A stretch of 64,000 nucleotides of DNA from Stagnihabitans tardus (GCF_009925085.1 NZ_JAABNR010000011.1:1-64000); one strand, 5' to 3'; positions 16,890 through 25,477 are shown, counted from the stretch's first letter. Numbers and translations: made by a program. Notes: generated by a model not told the origin, from the sequence alone.

Positions 16890-16904
16890 TTAGGTCCCTG
16901 TTAG
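16890..16904 (+). promoter_or_regulatory. CtrA-like box upstream of the RTX-type gene
   Basis: TTAG-GTCCCTG-TTAG (6 of 8 half-site bases) ends 48 bp before the start at 16953, with an additional TTTAACG just upstream. Spacing matches that before flgE. Confidence 0.5.
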
Positions 16905-16952
16905 GCTTGGTGGGCTATTCTTCGCCTTGGGTAGTCAGGTGAGGGTTAGGCC

Positions 16953-17870
16953 ATGCTGGGTCTGTTGCTTTTGGCAGGTCTGGGTGTCGCTGCTGCGGCA
17001 TTCGTCGATCATGTGGATTCCTCGGCAGAGGATGAGGATACGCCGCCGGAGGAAAATCCCGAGGCGCAGGGCGAGGGGGATCTCCTGGACGATCCCGCCG
17101 CGCCCGAAGAGGACACGCCGCCCGAAGAGCAGGCGGCCGATGGCGCCACCGAGGAGGATGCCGGATCCGACGATGGCTCTTCCGCGCCCGACGACCAGGA
17201 GGCCGCCGCGCCCGAAGCCTTCCCCGAGGGGCAGTCCGACGAGGCCCCGGAGGCCCAGGCCAGCGCCGCTCCGCCAGCGGTCAACAAGGTCTTTGGCGGG
17301 GCGGGCTCTGATTCGCTTGAGGGCACGACCGGCCGCGACCTGCTGGAGGGTCGGGGCGGCAATGACACTTTGCAGGGCAGGGGCGGGGCGGATCACCTCG
17401 TCACCTTCGACGAGGGCTCGGACCGCGCCTTTGGCGGCATGGGGGCGGACAGCCTGCATGGCTATACGGTCAATGCCATGCCGGATGGCGACACCTCTTT
17501 CGTGATCGAGGATCACACGACCGACCGGCTTTTCGGCGGCATGGGGGCCGACAAGCTCTGGCTGGGCAGCGATGATATCGGCGCGGGCGGGGCCGGGGCG
17601 GATGAGTTCCACGTCTCCTGGGACGTCGACCACGCAAATCCCGCCACGATCACCGATTACCAGCCCAATACCGACCGGATCGTGGTGGAATTCACCACCA
17701 ACCGCGCGGATGACGCGATGACGGGGATCACCCAGGCCGATCAGAACCTGACGACCGAGCCGCTGGAAGACGGCTCGGGCACGGCGATCTGCCTGAACGG
17801 AGAGCCCATCGCCCATGTCATGGGAACGACCGCGCTGCGGGCCAGCGATATCTCGGTCGTCCACCTTTAA
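16953..17870 (+). CDS. RTX-type calcium-binding repeat protein
   Basis: A 305-residue acidic protein. A hydrophobic N-terminus (MLGLLLLAGLGVAAAAFVDH) is followed by a Glu/Pro/Asp-rich linker (about 25-110) and then degenerate RTX nonapeptides from about 113 to 222 (GGAGSDSLE, GRGGNDTLQ, GRGGADHLV, GGMGADSLH, GGMGADKLW). The last part (ITDYQPNTDRIVVEF) resembles the beta-rich C-terminal region of type I secretion substrates. Calcium binding and surface exposure are likely. Whether it leaves by the N-terminal anchor or by the type I exporter at 33-36 kb is open. A promoter-proximal CtrA-like box suggests cell-cycle control. Confidence 0.8.
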   Translation: MLGLLLLAGLGVAAAAFVDHVDSSAEDEDTPPEENPEAQGEGDLLDDPAAPEEDTPPEEQAADGATEEDAGSDDGSSAPDDQEAAAPEAFPEGQSDEAPEAQASAAPPAVNKVFGGAGSDSLEGTTGRDLLEGRGGNDTLQGRGGADHLVTFDEGSDRAFGGMGADSLHGYTVNAMPDGDTSFVIEDHTTDRLFGGMGADKLWLGSDDIGAGGAGADEFHVSWDVDHANPATITDYQPNTDRIVVEFTTNRADDAMTGITQADQNLTTEPLEDGSGTAICLNGEPIAHVMGTTALRASDISVVHL

Positions 17871-17882
17871 GTCTTGCGAAGG

Positions 17883-17916
17883 GGCGCCGGTCCGCTTGGG
17901 CCCGGCGCCTGTTCTG
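17883..17916 (+). terminator. Terminator between the RTX-type gene and the 5'-nucleotidase-like gene
   Basis: Arms GGCGCCGG (17883-17890) and CCGGCGCC (17902-17909) with a short loop are followed by TGTTCTGT. It lies between two convergent genes and may serve the RTX-type gene. Confidence 0.55.
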
Positions 17917-19398
17917 TCACTGCCCCAGGGCCTTGATCCGGCCCTCGACCGCAGGGGCCACGGTTCCGGCCTTTTCGACATAGGCCATCACCGCATTGGC
18001 CACTAGGACCCCCGCACCGGTGTCGTTGATCAGCCGACCCCCGCCCAGGGCGTCATAGCCATCGCCGCCGTCGAGGATGAAGTTGTTGACCGCGACCTTG
18101 TAGAGCTTGTCGGCCTCCAGGGCCGCGCCGCCCACCATGACCTCTGACACGCGCTTGCCGGGCTCGGCCGAGGCGTCATAGACGAAGCTCACCCCCGAGA
18201 CCTGGGCGAAGCGGCCCGAGCCCTTCTCCACCTGGGAGACCGCGTTTTCCAGCGCGGCCAGAAGCTGGCTGCCGGGGATCTCGGTCAGCGCGACCGTATT
18301 GCCGAAGGGCAGCTCGGTCAGGATGTCGCGGCGGGTGAGCTCGACCCCCGCGTCATAGGTCCGGTCGGCCCGGATGCCGCCACCGTTCATTAGCGCGACA
18401 TCGGCGCCCACGGCGGCCCGCATCGCATCGGCGATCAGGTTGCCCATGGCGCTTTCCTCGCCGCGCACCACGTTGCGGCGGCTGTCCAGCGCGGTCTCGG
18501 TCTTGCCGATCACCACATTCAGCTTGGCGTCCAGGTCCGCCTTGTAGCCATCGACCAGAGCTTGCGTTTCGGGGTCGGGCGTCACCAGGGCCGTGTCGAT
18601 GAAGCGGAAAGAGGGCGTCCATTTCACCACGCGCTTGCCGTCTTTTTCCGTCACATCCACCATCAGGTCCACGGGCGAGAGGTGCCGCGCATCGACCGAG
18701 GTTTCGACATAGGCCGTCACCCCGTCATAGGACGTGCCATATTGGTGGTCATCGCCCGAAAGGACCACGTCGAAGGCCCGGGAATGCACCAGCTTCAGGT
18801 CGTTATAGACATCGGTCTGCACGACGCCCACGACCAGGTCGGCGCCCTCCTTGCGGGCGGCTTTCGCGGCCTCGATCGCCGTATCCACCGTGGGGGAGAA
18901 GACCAGGGCGCCGGTGTTGGCGACCTGGGGCGAAGTGTCCTGCGCCACCGGGATCAGCGCGATCTTGACCCCCGCAACCTCCTTGACCATGACGCCGCCC
19001 AGGCCCTCGATCCCCTCGATGTTGATCGCGGCCCAGGGGTATTTCGAGGCCTTCATCTTTTCGGCGAAATTCTCCGGCCCGAAGTCGAAATCGTGGTTGC
19101 CCGGCACGGCCAGGTCAAAGGGCACGAGGTTGGTCAGCTCGACCGTGTTCTGCCCCTTGTCGAAGCCCGAGATCAGCGAGGGCGAGAGCATGTCGCCGTC
19201 GAAGAGATACAGGAAATTCGGATTGGCGGCGCGCTCGGCCCGGGCCACGGCGTTCAGCCGGGCAAAGCCGCCCTGCTTGCCATCGCCGTCAAAGGCATAG
19301 ACATCGCCCACGCCCAGAAGCGTGATCTTGACCGGTTCCGCCGCCAGGGGCGTTGCGCAGAGGCTGGCCAGCGCAAGGGCCTTCAGTCGATTCGTCAT
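17917..19398 (-). CDS. Periplasmic 5'-nucleotidase/metallophosphoesterase (UshA-like)
   Basis: A 493-residue protein with a Sec signal peptide (MTNRLKALALASLCATPLAA), a calcineurin-like metallophosphoesterase domain (about 22-270) and a 5'-nucleotidase C-terminal domain (about 290-480: ESAMGNLIADAMR, MNGGGIRAD, NFILDGGDGYDALGGG). Core metal-site motifs are present in variant form: GDVY where UshA has NDHHG, LFDGDMLSPS, GNHDFDFG, and SGDDHQYG where GHDH is common. It should release phosphate from nucleotides in the periplasm. The start at 19398 follows GGGAGG; a longer upstream frame lacks a signal peptide. A UDP-sugar hydrolase or thiosulfate-type (SoxB-like) role is less likely. Confidence 0.85.
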   Translation of the reverse strand: MTNRLKALALASLCATPLAAEPVKITLLGVGDVYAFDGDGKQGGFARLNAVARAERAANPNFLYLFDGDMLSPSLISGFDKGQNTVELTNLVPFDLAVPGNHDFDFGPENFAEKMKASKYPWAAINIEGIEGLGGVMVKEVAGVKIALIPVAQDTSPQVANTGALVFSPTVDTAIEAAKAARKEGADLVVGVVQTDVYNDLKLVHSRAFDVVLSGDDHQYGTSYDGVTAYVETSVDARHLSPVDLMVDVTEKDGKRVVKWTPSFRFIDTALVTPDPETQALVDGYKADLDAKLNVVIGKTETALDSRRNVVRGEESAMGNLIADAMRAAVGADVALMNGGGIRADRTYDAGVELTRRDILTELPFGNTVALTEIPGSQLLAALENAVSQVEKGSGRFAQVSGVSFVYDASAEPGKRVSEVMVGGAALEADKLYKVAVNNFILDGGDGYDALGGGRLINDTGAGVLVANAVMAYVEKAGTVAPAVEGRIKALGQ

Positions 19399-19545
19399 GG
19401 AAACCTCCCGTGTTGGGTCTGCAAAGGCTGCGCCCGGGGGGGCGGCCCTGTCAAAAGGAATGACAGCGCCGCGTGACGGCTTTGCAAAGGTTGACCGGGG
19501 CGCGGCTTTCAGGCATGACCCGACGCGATCCCGCCAGAGGTTTTC

Positions 19546-19881
19546 ATGCTGATCTACAAGATCTTCCGCCGCTCCGAATGGGTGGCCTTCCGCGACGCCG
19601 GAGAGACTTTGGGCGCCCCCATCGATCTGACCGATGGCTATATCCATTTCTCGACCGCGGCCCAGGTGGCCGAGACGGCGGCAAAGCACTTTGCCACCGA
19701 AAGCGACCTGGTGCTTCTGGCGGTCGATGCCGACAAGCTTGACGCCCTGAAATGGGAGCCCTCGCGCGGGGGGGCACTGTTTCCCCATCTGTACCGCCCG
19801 CTGCGCGCCGCCGATGTGGTCTGGGACAAGTCCCTGCCGCTGGGCGCCACGGGCCATATTTTCCCCGAAGGTGTTTTTTGA
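19546..19881 (+). CDS. DUF952-family protein
   Basis: A 111-residue protein matching DUF952: it opens [15 protein letters not shown] and has [20 protein letters not shown] and the C-terminal [15 protein letters not shown]. The family resembles a small glutathione S-transferase-like or ADP-ribosyl-type fold and has no established function. Its stop overlaps the TTG start of pyrD (TTGA), so pyrD translation is probably coupled to it. It is conserved beside pyrD in many Rhodobacteraceae as far as I recall. Confidence 0.85.
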   Translation: MLIYKIFRRSEWVAFRDAGETLGAPIDLTDGYIHFSTAAQVAETAAKHFATESDLVLLAVDADKLDALKWEPSRGGALFPHLYRPLRAADVVWDKSLPLGATGHIFPEGVF

Positions 19882-20939
19882 CCCCTGTCGAACGTTTCGG
19901 CCTTGCGCTTCTGCACCGTCTTGACCCCGAGACGGCGCATTCGGTTTCGCTTTCTGCCCTGAAATCGGGGCTGGCGCCCCTGGCGGGGCTTGTGACCTCG
20001 GCCCGGCTGGCCACGACGGTGGCGGGGCTCGCCCTGCCCAACCCGGTGGGTCTGGCGGCGGGCTATGACAAGAATGCGATTGCGGTTTCGGCCCTGACGC
20101 GCTCGGGTTTCGGCTTCATCGAGGTGGGCGCCGCGACGCCCTTGCCTCAGCCGGGCAATTCCAAGCCCAGGCTCTTCCGCCTGACCGAGGATCGCGCCGC
20201 GATCAACCGTTTCGGCTTCAACAACGAGGGGGCCGAGGTCATTGCCGGGCGCCTGGCCGCGCGGGCTCCGGGCCCGGTGCCGGTGGGGCTGAACCTGGGG
20301 GCCAACAAGACCTCTGCCGACCGGGCCGCCGATTTCGCCCGGGTCCTGGCACTTTGCGGGCCGCATGTGGATTTCGCGACGGTGAATGTCTCCTCGCCCA
20401 ACACCGAGAAGCTGCGCGATCTCCAGGGGCCCGCCGCCCTGGCCGCCCTGCTGGCGGGCGTGATGGAGGTCCGCGCCGGTCTGCCGCGCCCGATCCCGGT
20501 CTTCCTGAAGATCGCCCCCGATCTGACGCTCGAAGACCTCGCCGCCATTGCCGAGGTCGCGCTTGCCTCGGGGCTGTCAGGCATCATCGCGACGAATACG
20601 ACCCTGTCTCGTGAGGGTCTGCGGTCGGCCCACAAGGCCGAGGCGGGGGGGCTTTCCGGCGCCCCGGTCTTCGAGAAATCCACCCGGGTCCTGGCGCAGC
20701 TTTCCGCCCTGACCGAGGGGCGGATTCCGCTGATCGGCGTGGGCGGGATTTCCTCGGCCGAGGAGGCCATGGCCAAGATCGAGGCCGGTGCCTCGGCGGT
20801 GCAGCTTTACACCGCCATGGTCTACAAGGGAATTTCGCTCGCCGCCGAGGTGGCGCGGGGGCTGGACGGGCTCTTGGCGGCCAAGGGCTTTGATACGGTG
20901 GCGGCGGCAGTGGGGTCCGGTCGCGGGCGGTGGCTGTAA
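19878..20939 (+). CDS. pyrD: Dihydroorotate dehydrogenase (quinone)
   Basis: A 353-residue class 2 enzyme of pyrimidine synthesis, membrane-associated and quinone-dependent. It shows [16 protein letters not shown], the orotate-binding [34 protein letters not shown] and the FMN-phosphate loop [20 protein letters not shown]. The start is a TTG at 19878 with GAAGG upstream and a 4-nt overlap with the DUF952 gene; earlier in-frame ATGs lie inside that gene and would add an unrelated tail. The N-terminal helix [17 protein letters not shown] is the class 2 membrane-contact helix. Confidence 0.95.
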   Translation: MTPVERFGLALLHRLDPETAHSVSLSALKSGLAPLAGLVTSARLATTVAGLALPNPVGLAAGYDKNAIAVSALTRSGFGFIEVGAATPLPQPGNSKPRLFRLTEDRAAINRFGFNNEGAEVIAGRLAARAPGPVPVGLNLGANKTSADRAADFARVLALCGPHVDFATVNVSSPNTEKLRDLQGPAALAALLAGVMEVRAGLPRPIPVFLKIAPDLTLEDLAAIAEVALASGLSGIIATNTTLSREGLRSAHKAEAGGLSGAPVFEKSTRVLAQLSALTEGRIPLIGVGGISSAEEAMAKIEAGASAVQLYTAMVYKGISLAAEVARGLDGLLAAKGFDTVAAAVGSGRGRWL

Positions 20940-20940
20940 A

Positions 20941-20963
20941 CCCGGGGTATACCCCGGGCTACG
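20941..20963 (-). repeat. Intergenic palindrome, family B, copy 1
   Basis: CCCGGGGTATACCCCGGG (20941-20958) plus flanking CTACG. It is the inverted partner of the copy at 21012-21034 and begins one base after the pyrD stop codon. Confidence 0.8.
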
Positions 20964-21011
20964 CAGCGTCATCAGAGTGTCCGAGCCGGATATGGAGCTC
21001 TCTTTCAACCG

Positions 21012-21034
21012 CGTAGCCCGGGGTATACCCCGGG
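21012..21034 (+). repeat. Intergenic palindrome, family B, copy 2
   Basis: CGTAG plus the same 18-bp core (21017-21034). With copy 1 it forms an inverted pair separated by about 48 bp, placed between the convergent pyrD and epmA genes. It ends two bases before the epmA stop codon. Confidence 0.8.
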
Positions 21035-21036
21035 CC

Positions 21037-22074
21037 TCAGGCCATAGGCGTCCAGATCACGTCGTCGATGCGCGGCGCATGGGTGGCCAGCATCACCAGC
21101 CGGTCAAAGCCCAAGGCCACGCCCGAGGTCGGCGGCATCAGGGGCAGGGCCTCCAGCAGGTCCTCGTCCAGGGGATAGCGCTCGCCATAGACGCGTTCTT
21201 TTTCGTCCATCTCGGCCAGGAAGCGTTTGCGCTGTTCGACCGGGTCGGTCAGCTCGCCGAAGCCATTGGCGAGTTCGACCCCGCAGGCGTAAAGCTCGAA
21301 ACGTTCGGCCAGGCGCGCATCGCCCGGCAGGCGGCGGGCCAGCGCGGCCTCGGAGGCCGGATAGCGGTCAAGGATCGTGGGGCGGCCCATGCCGAGATGC
21401 GGCTCCACATGGGTGACCAAGAGGGCGGACAAAAGGTCGGACCAGGTGTCATCCGGCGCCACGCGCAGGCCCTTGGCCCGGGCCCGGGCCGCGAGGGGGG
21501 CAACCTCGGTCGTGCCATCAGCGTTGATCGATGTCATCAGGTCGATATCGGCATAGCGTTTCAGCGCTTCCACCACGCCAAGGCGCTCGGGCGGCTCGAA
21601 AGGGTTGCAAAGCGCCTCTCCCCAGCGGAATTCGCGGCTGCCCGCAATGGTGGCGGCCATCTGCATCAGGTGCAGGCAGTCCGCCATCAGCTGGGTATAG
21701 GGCTCGCCCACGCGGTACCATTCCAGCATGGTGAATTCCGGGTGGTGGCGGGGCCCGCGCTCGCGGTTGCGCCAGACATGGGTCAGGGCGAAGATCCTTT
21801 GCTCGCCTGCGGCGAGCAGTTTCTTCATCGCGAATTCGGGGGAGGTGTGGAGGTAAAGCGTCTGCGCCTCGCCATCATTGCCGATGGCCTCGGTGGCAAA
21901 GCCATGCAGATGCGCCTCGTTGCCCGGGGAGGCGGCCAGTGCCGTCGGGTCGATCTCCAGGAAGTCCTGTTCCCCGAACCAGAGCCGCAATTGCGTGGCC
22001 ATCCGCGCCCGGGCAAGGAGCAGGGGGCGGCGGTCGGCGTGACGGGAGGGATGCCACCAGCTTTTGTTGGACAT
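21037..22074 (-). CDS. epmA: Elongation factor P--(R)-beta-lysine ligase
   Basis: A 345-residue paralogue of the lysyl-tRNA synthetase catalytic domain that attaches (R)-beta-lysine to EF-P. Class II synthetase motifs are visible: TSPEFAMKKLLAAG, FALTHVWRNRERGPRHHPEF with FTMLEWYR (motif 2), and SGVALGFDRLVML (motif 3). It has no anticodon-binding domain, which separates it from LysS. It is divergent from efp across 96 bp, a strong contextual support. The start at 22074 gives MSNKSWWHPSRHADRRP, the usual opening; the upstream extension is not family-like. Confidence 0.93.
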   Translation of the reverse strand: MSNKSWWHPSRHADRRPLLLARARMATQLRLWFGEQDFLEIDPTALAASPGNEAHLHGFATEAIGNDGEAQTLYLHTSPEFAMKKLLAAGEQRIFALTHVWRNRERGPRHHPEFTMLEWYRVGEPYTQLMADCLHLMQMAATIAGSREFRWGEALCNPFEPPERLGVVEALKRYADIDLMTSINADGTTEVAPLAARARAKGLRVAPDDTWSDLLSALLVTHVEPHLGMGRPTILDRYPASEAALARRLPGDARLAERFELYACGVELANGFGELTDPVEQRKRFLAEMDEKERVYGERYPLDEDLLEALPLMPPTSGVALGFDRLVMLATHAPRIDDVIWTPMA

Positions 22075-22170
22075 ATTCTTTCTCTGGCGATTTCTTGCAA
22101 AGCAGGCTAAAGGGCGCTGCATATGCCTCCGCTTAGCCTTGGGGGCCCGTGGACACAAGGAATCCCCGAC

Positions 22171-22734
22171 GTGAAAGTCATCGCTTCTTCGCTGCGCAAG
22201 GGCAATATCGTGGAACTGGAGGGCAAGCTTTATGTCGTCCTCAAGTCCGAGAACTTCCACCCCGGCAAGGGCACGCCGACCACCTCGGTCGACATGCGCC
22301 GCATTTCGGATGGCGTGAAGGTGGCCGAACGCTGGCGGACCACGGAAATGGTCGAGAAGGCCACGGTGGATGAGCGTCAGTACGACTACCTCTATTCCGA
22401 CGGCGAGGGCTATCACTTCATGGAGCCCGAGAGCTATGACCAGGTCACGGTGTCGGAAGAGATCGTGGGCGAGGGCAAGGTTTTCCTCGTCGAGGGCGTG
22501 AAGGTCTATATCCAGACCTTCGAGGACAAGCCGATCTCGATCGAATTCCCGCAGAAGGCCACGGTGGAAATCGCCGAGACCGAGCCGGTGACCAAGGGCC
22601 AGACGGCGTCCTCGTCCTACAAGCCCGCGATCTGCACCAATGGCCTGCGCGTCATGGTGCCGCCGCATATCGACGTGGGCACGAAGATCATCATCAACAC
22701 CGAAGACCTGACCTACCAGGAACGCGTGAAGTAA
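22171..22734 (+). CDS. efp: Elongation factor P
   Basis: A 187-residue three-domain translation factor that relieves ribosome stalling at polyproline. The GTG start at 22171 gives (M)KVIASSLRKGN and follows AAGGA. The tip loop ENFHPGKGTP places K33 where EpmA would add beta-lysine. The C-terminal signature (SSYKPAICTNGLRVMVPPHI) is standard. It is divergent from epmA and followed by a strong terminator. Confidence 0.97.
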   Translation: MKVIASSLRKGNIVELEGKLYVVLKSENFHPGKGTPTTSVDMRRISDGVKVAERWRTTEMVEKATVDERQYDYLYSDGEGYHFMEPESYDQVTVSEEIVGEGKVFLVEGVKVYIQTFEDKPISIEFPQKATVEIAETEPVTKGQTASSSYKPAICTNGLRVMVPPHIDVGTKIIINTEDLTYQERVK

Positions 22735-22760
22735 ACTTGTCCCATCAAGGGATGGCAGGA

Positions 22761-22790
22761 GCCGCGGGTCGCAGGGCCCGCGGTTTTTCT
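22761..22790 (+). terminator. Rho-independent terminator of efp
   Basis: A 7-bp stem CCGCGGG (22762-22768) / CCCGCGG (22777-22783) with a short loop is followed directly by TTTTTCTTT. It lies about 28 bp after the efp stop. Confidence 0.9.
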
Positions 22791-22854
22791 TTGTGTTCTG
22801 CGTCAAGAGGGCGCTCGGGGCAAAGCCCCTCGCGCCGCGCGGCGGCGGTGGGGG

Positions 22855-22897
22855 GCTTTCGCCAGGGGCATCGAGCCCCCGCCGAAAGCGCTGCCGC
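22855..22897 (+). repeat. Intergenic palindrome, family A, copy 1
   Basis: GCTTTCG...GGGG-CATCGAG-CCCC...CGAAAGC, followed by GCTGCCGC. The heptamer loop CATCGAG is shared by all family A copies. Confidence 0.7.
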
Positions 22898-22935
22898 GAC
22901 GGGGTCAACCCGCGCCGCCCCATGTGATCGGTCAA

Positions 22936-22972
22936 GCGGCAGCAACGGGCGGCGCGGGCTCGATGCCCGCGC
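22936..22972 (-). repeat. Intergenic palindrome, family A, copy 2 (inverted)
   Basis: GCGGCAGCAAC, then stem GCGCGGG-CTCGATG-CCCGCGC. This is the reverse complement orientation of the unit and forms an inverted pair with copy 3. Confidence 0.7.
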
Positions 22973-22995
22973 TGGCCGTTCTTCTGGCGGGTGGA

Positions 22996-23038
22996 GGTTT
23001 CCCCCGGGCATCGAGCCCGGGCGAAACCTTGCTGCCGC
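22996..23038 (+). repeat. Intergenic palindrome, family A, copy 3
   Basis: GGTTTC...CCCGGG-CATCGAG-CCCGGG...GAAACC, followed by TTGCTGCCGC. It fills the end of the 318-bp gap between efp and rsmD, which holds no gene. Confidence 0.7.
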
Positions 23039-23052
23039 GGGTGTTGGCGACC

Positions 23053-23622
23053 TCAGTCCACGCCTTGTGACAAGAGCGTCACCCAGGTCTCGCCGTAGCG
23101 TCTTTGGTCCAAGAGCGTGAAACCCTCGGGCGGCGGCAGTTGCGCGCCCTCTTCCCACATCACCCTGGCCCCCGGAGCCAGCCAGCCCTGAGCCTGGGCC
23201 GAGGCCAGGGCGCGCTCTCCCAGACCCTTGCCATAGGGCGGGTCGAGGAAGACCAGGTCGAAGGTCTCCGAAGCCCGGGGCAGGGCGGTGGCATCGGCCC
23301 TCAGGTGCCGCGCCACCAAGGCCCCCCCGGAGGCCATCTTCGCCATATTGGCCGCGATCAGCCGGGCGGAGACCTTGCCGTCATCCACCAGCACCGCCTG
23401 CAAGGCCCCGCGCGACAGGGCCTCGAGCCCCAGCGCCCCGGTCCCGGAGAACAGGTCCAGCACCCGCGCCCCGCGCACCAGGTCGCCCTGGCGCCCGTTC
23501 ACCAGGAGGTTGAAGACCGCTTCCCGCACCCGGTCGGAGGTCGGGCGCAGATGGGCCTTGGGGTCGCCCTCACCGACCTCGGCGAGCTTCAAGCCGCGCC
23601 AGTTGCCCCCGATTATGCGCAA
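23053..23622 (-). CDS. rsmD: 16S rRNA (guanine(966)-N(2))-methyltransferase
   Basis: A 189-residue SAM-dependent methyltransferase acting on the assembled small ribosomal subunit. It opens MRIIGGNWRGLKL (family: RIIGG..RGR.L) and shows LRPTSDRVREAVFNLL, the SAM loop VLDLFSGTGALGLEALSRGA and the catalytic LVFLDPPYGKG. The start is TTG at 23622; no ATG/GTG alternative preserves the RIIGG opening. It lies 10 bp downstream of the reductase gene on the same strand, so the two are probably co-transcribed. Confidence 0.94.
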   Translation of the reverse strand: MRIIGGNWRGLKLAEVGEGDPKAHLRPTSDRVREAVFNLLVNGRQGDLVRGARVLDLFSGTGALGLEALSRGALQAVLVDDGKVSARLIAANMAKMASGGALVARHLRADATALPRASETFDLVFLDPPYGKGLGERALASAQAQGWLAPGARVMWEEGAQLPPPEGFTLLDQRRYGETWVTLLSQGVD

Positions 23623-23632
23623 GGGGGGAACC

Positions 23633-24850
23633 TCACTTCAACAGGGTCTTCATCTCGACGGCAGGATCGACCAGCTTGGCCTCATCCGGCGTCCGTCCCG
23701 CCTCGATGAGGCGCTTGCCCACCATATAGGCCCGGCTGTCGTTCATCGCATCGACGGCGATCAGACGCTCGCCCTTGAAGTACCAGAAGCTGACGGCCTC
23801 GCCCACCGGGCCGCGCGTCAGGATGCGGTCATAGCCGATGTTCAGGCCGGCGATCTGCAGCTTGCAGTCATATTGATCCGACCAGAACCAGGGGGCGGGC
23901 ACGTAATCCTTGCCCGCGCCCATGATGTTTTCCGCCACCAATTCCGCCTGGTCAATGGCATTGCCGACCGATTCGATCCGCATCTGCGCGCCCAAGAGCG
24001 GAAAGCTCGCACAGTCGCCCGCCGCCCAGACATGCGGCGCCGAGGTCGCACCGCGCAGGTCGGTCTTGATGCCGTTCTCGATCACGATGCCCGCCGCCTC
24101 GGCTTCGGCCGTGTTCGGCATGATCCCCACGCCGACGATGACGAAATCGGCGGGCAGGTCGCTGCCATCCTTCAGCCGCACGCCGGTGACACGATCAGAG
24201 CCCAAGAGCCGGTCGAGCCCCGTCTCCTCCCGGATCACCGCGCCATGTGACTGGTGCAGAGCGCGGAAATACGCGCTGGTCTCGGGCGCGGCCACGCGTT
24301 GCAGGATGCGCGGCGCCATCTCCAGCACGGTGACCTCGAGGCCAAGCTTGCGGCCCACCGCCGCGGCCTCGAGCCCGATATAGCCGCCGCCCACGATGAC
24401 CAGACGCCGACCCGCCACGAATTCCGCCTTCATCGCATCGACATCGGCGAGGGTGCGGACCGTGTAGACGCCCGCAAGCTCACCGCCAATCGCCGCAGGC
24501 AGACGGCGGGGCGTCGAGCCCGTGGTCAGGATCAGCTCGTCATAGGCCAGCACCTCGGTGCCGCCATCATCCTGCACCGTCACGCTTTGCGCCCCGGTGT
24601 CGATCGCCGTCACCACCGCGCCCAGCTTCAGCGTCACGCGGCTTTCCGCCCAGAACTCCGGCGCGCGCAGCCAGAGGCGCTCTTCCTCCATCTCGCCCAT
24701 CAAATAGGCCTTGGACAAGGGCGGGCGCTGATAGGGCGGCGCGGGTTCGGCGCCCAGCATCGTGATCTCTCCATCAAAGCCCAGGGCCCGCAGCTTTGCG
24801 GCGGCCGCAGCCCCGGCCTGGCCCGCACCCACGATCACGACATGTGCCAT
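23633..24850 (-). CDS. FAD-dependent ferredoxin reductase (rhodocoxin/putidaredoxin reductase type)
   Basis: A 405-residue pyridine-nucleotide-disulfide-like oxidoreductase that passes electrons from NAD(P)H to a ferredoxin. FAD site VVIVGAGQAGAAAAAKLRAL at the N-terminus, NAD site LVIVGGGYIGLEAAAVGRKL near 150, WAAGDCASFP near 280 and a C-terminal reductase domain (about 320-405). PPYQRPPLSKAYL is typical of the dioxygenase/P450 reductase class. No ferredoxin, P450 or oxygenase gene is adjacent, so the partner is elsewhere. The start at 24850 is chosen for GGGGGA spacing; ATG at 24853 is equally possible. Confidence 0.88.
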   Translation of the reverse strand: MAHVVIVGAGQAGAAAAAKLRALGFDGEITMLGAEPAPPYQRPPLSKAYLMGEMEEERLWLRAPEFWAESRVTLKLGAVVTAIDTGAQSVTVQDDGGTEVLAYDELILTTGSTPRRLPAAIGGELAGVYTVRTLADVDAMKAEFVAGRRLVIVGGGYIGLEAAAVGRKLGLEVTVLEMAPRILQRVAAPETSAYFRALHQSHGAVIREETGLDRLLGSDRVTGVRLKDGSDLPADFVIVGVGIMPNTAEAEAAGIVIENGIKTDLRGATSAPHVWAAGDCASFPLLGAQMRIESVGNAIDQAELVAENIMGAGKDYVPAPWFWSDQYDCKLQIAGLNIGYDRILTRGPVGEAVSFWYFKGERLIAVDAMNDSRAYMVGKRLIEAGRTPDEAKLVDPAVEMKTLLK

Positions 24851-24929
24851 CATTTCCCCCACTGGTCGAATATGCGTTCAGACCCTATATCTTGGCACGA
24901 CTGAAACGCCAACGCGCGAGGAACGACAG

Positions 24930-25418
24930 ATGACGATTTCTGAGGGCCAGAGCCTGCCTGAAGCCAAGCTGATGCTGAAGACCGAGGACGGGATCGCCGA
25001 CCGCCCGCTTTCCGAGATCACCAAGGGCCGCTCCGTCGTGATCTTCGGCCTGCCGGGGGCCTTTACCGGCACCTGCTCGAATGCCCATGTGCCGTCTTTC
25101 ATGCGCACCCTGCCGAAGTTCAAGGAAAAGGGCGTGGACGAGGTGATCTGCGTCTCGGTCAATGATGTCTTCGTCATGGAGGCCTGGGGCAAGCAGACCG
25201 GCGCCACGGCGGCGGGGATCACCTTTGCCTCGGACCCGGATGCCTCCTTCACGCAGGCGCTGGGCTTGAGCTTCGATGCCGGTTTCGTGCGGGGCCTGCC
25301 GCGCTCGCATCGCTATGCGCTGCATGCGGTGGACGGCGTGGTCAAGGTCCTGAACCTGGAGACCAACCCGGGCGCCTGCGACATCTCGGCTGGCGAGGGC
25401 CTGTTGCAGCAACTCTGA
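24930..25418 (+). CDS. Peroxiredoxin, Prx5 type
   Basis: A 162-residue thiol peroxidase reducing H2O2 and organic peroxides. Peroxidatic Cys49 sits in PGAFTGTCSNAHVPSF (family PGAFTPTCS..H.P), with a later Cys150 in NPGACDISAG that could act in resolution. Partner reductant, glutaredoxin or glutathione, is inferred from the family. The start at 24930 follows GAGGAA. It is divergent from the ferredoxin reductase gene and has its own terminator. Confidence 0.92.
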   Translation: MTISEGQSLPEAKLMLKTEDGIADRPLSEITKGRSVVIFGLPGAFTGTCSNAHVPSFMRTLPKFKEKGVDEVICVSVNDVFVMEAWGKQTGATAAGITFASDPDASFTQALGLSFDAGFVRGLPRSHRYALHAVDGVVKVLNLETNPGACDISAGEGLLQQL

Positions 25419-25434
25419 GCCGCTGCGGAGCGCC

Positions 25435-25464
25435 GCCCCGGGCCTGACCCGGGGCCTCGACCCC
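25435..25464 (+). repeat. Intergenic palindrome, family C, copy 2
   Basis: GCCCCGGG-CCTGA-CCCGGGGC followed by CTCGACCCC; 17 bp after the peroxiredoxin stop and ahead of its terminator. Confidence 0.65.
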
Positions 25465-25477
25465 CGGATCCATGGAA

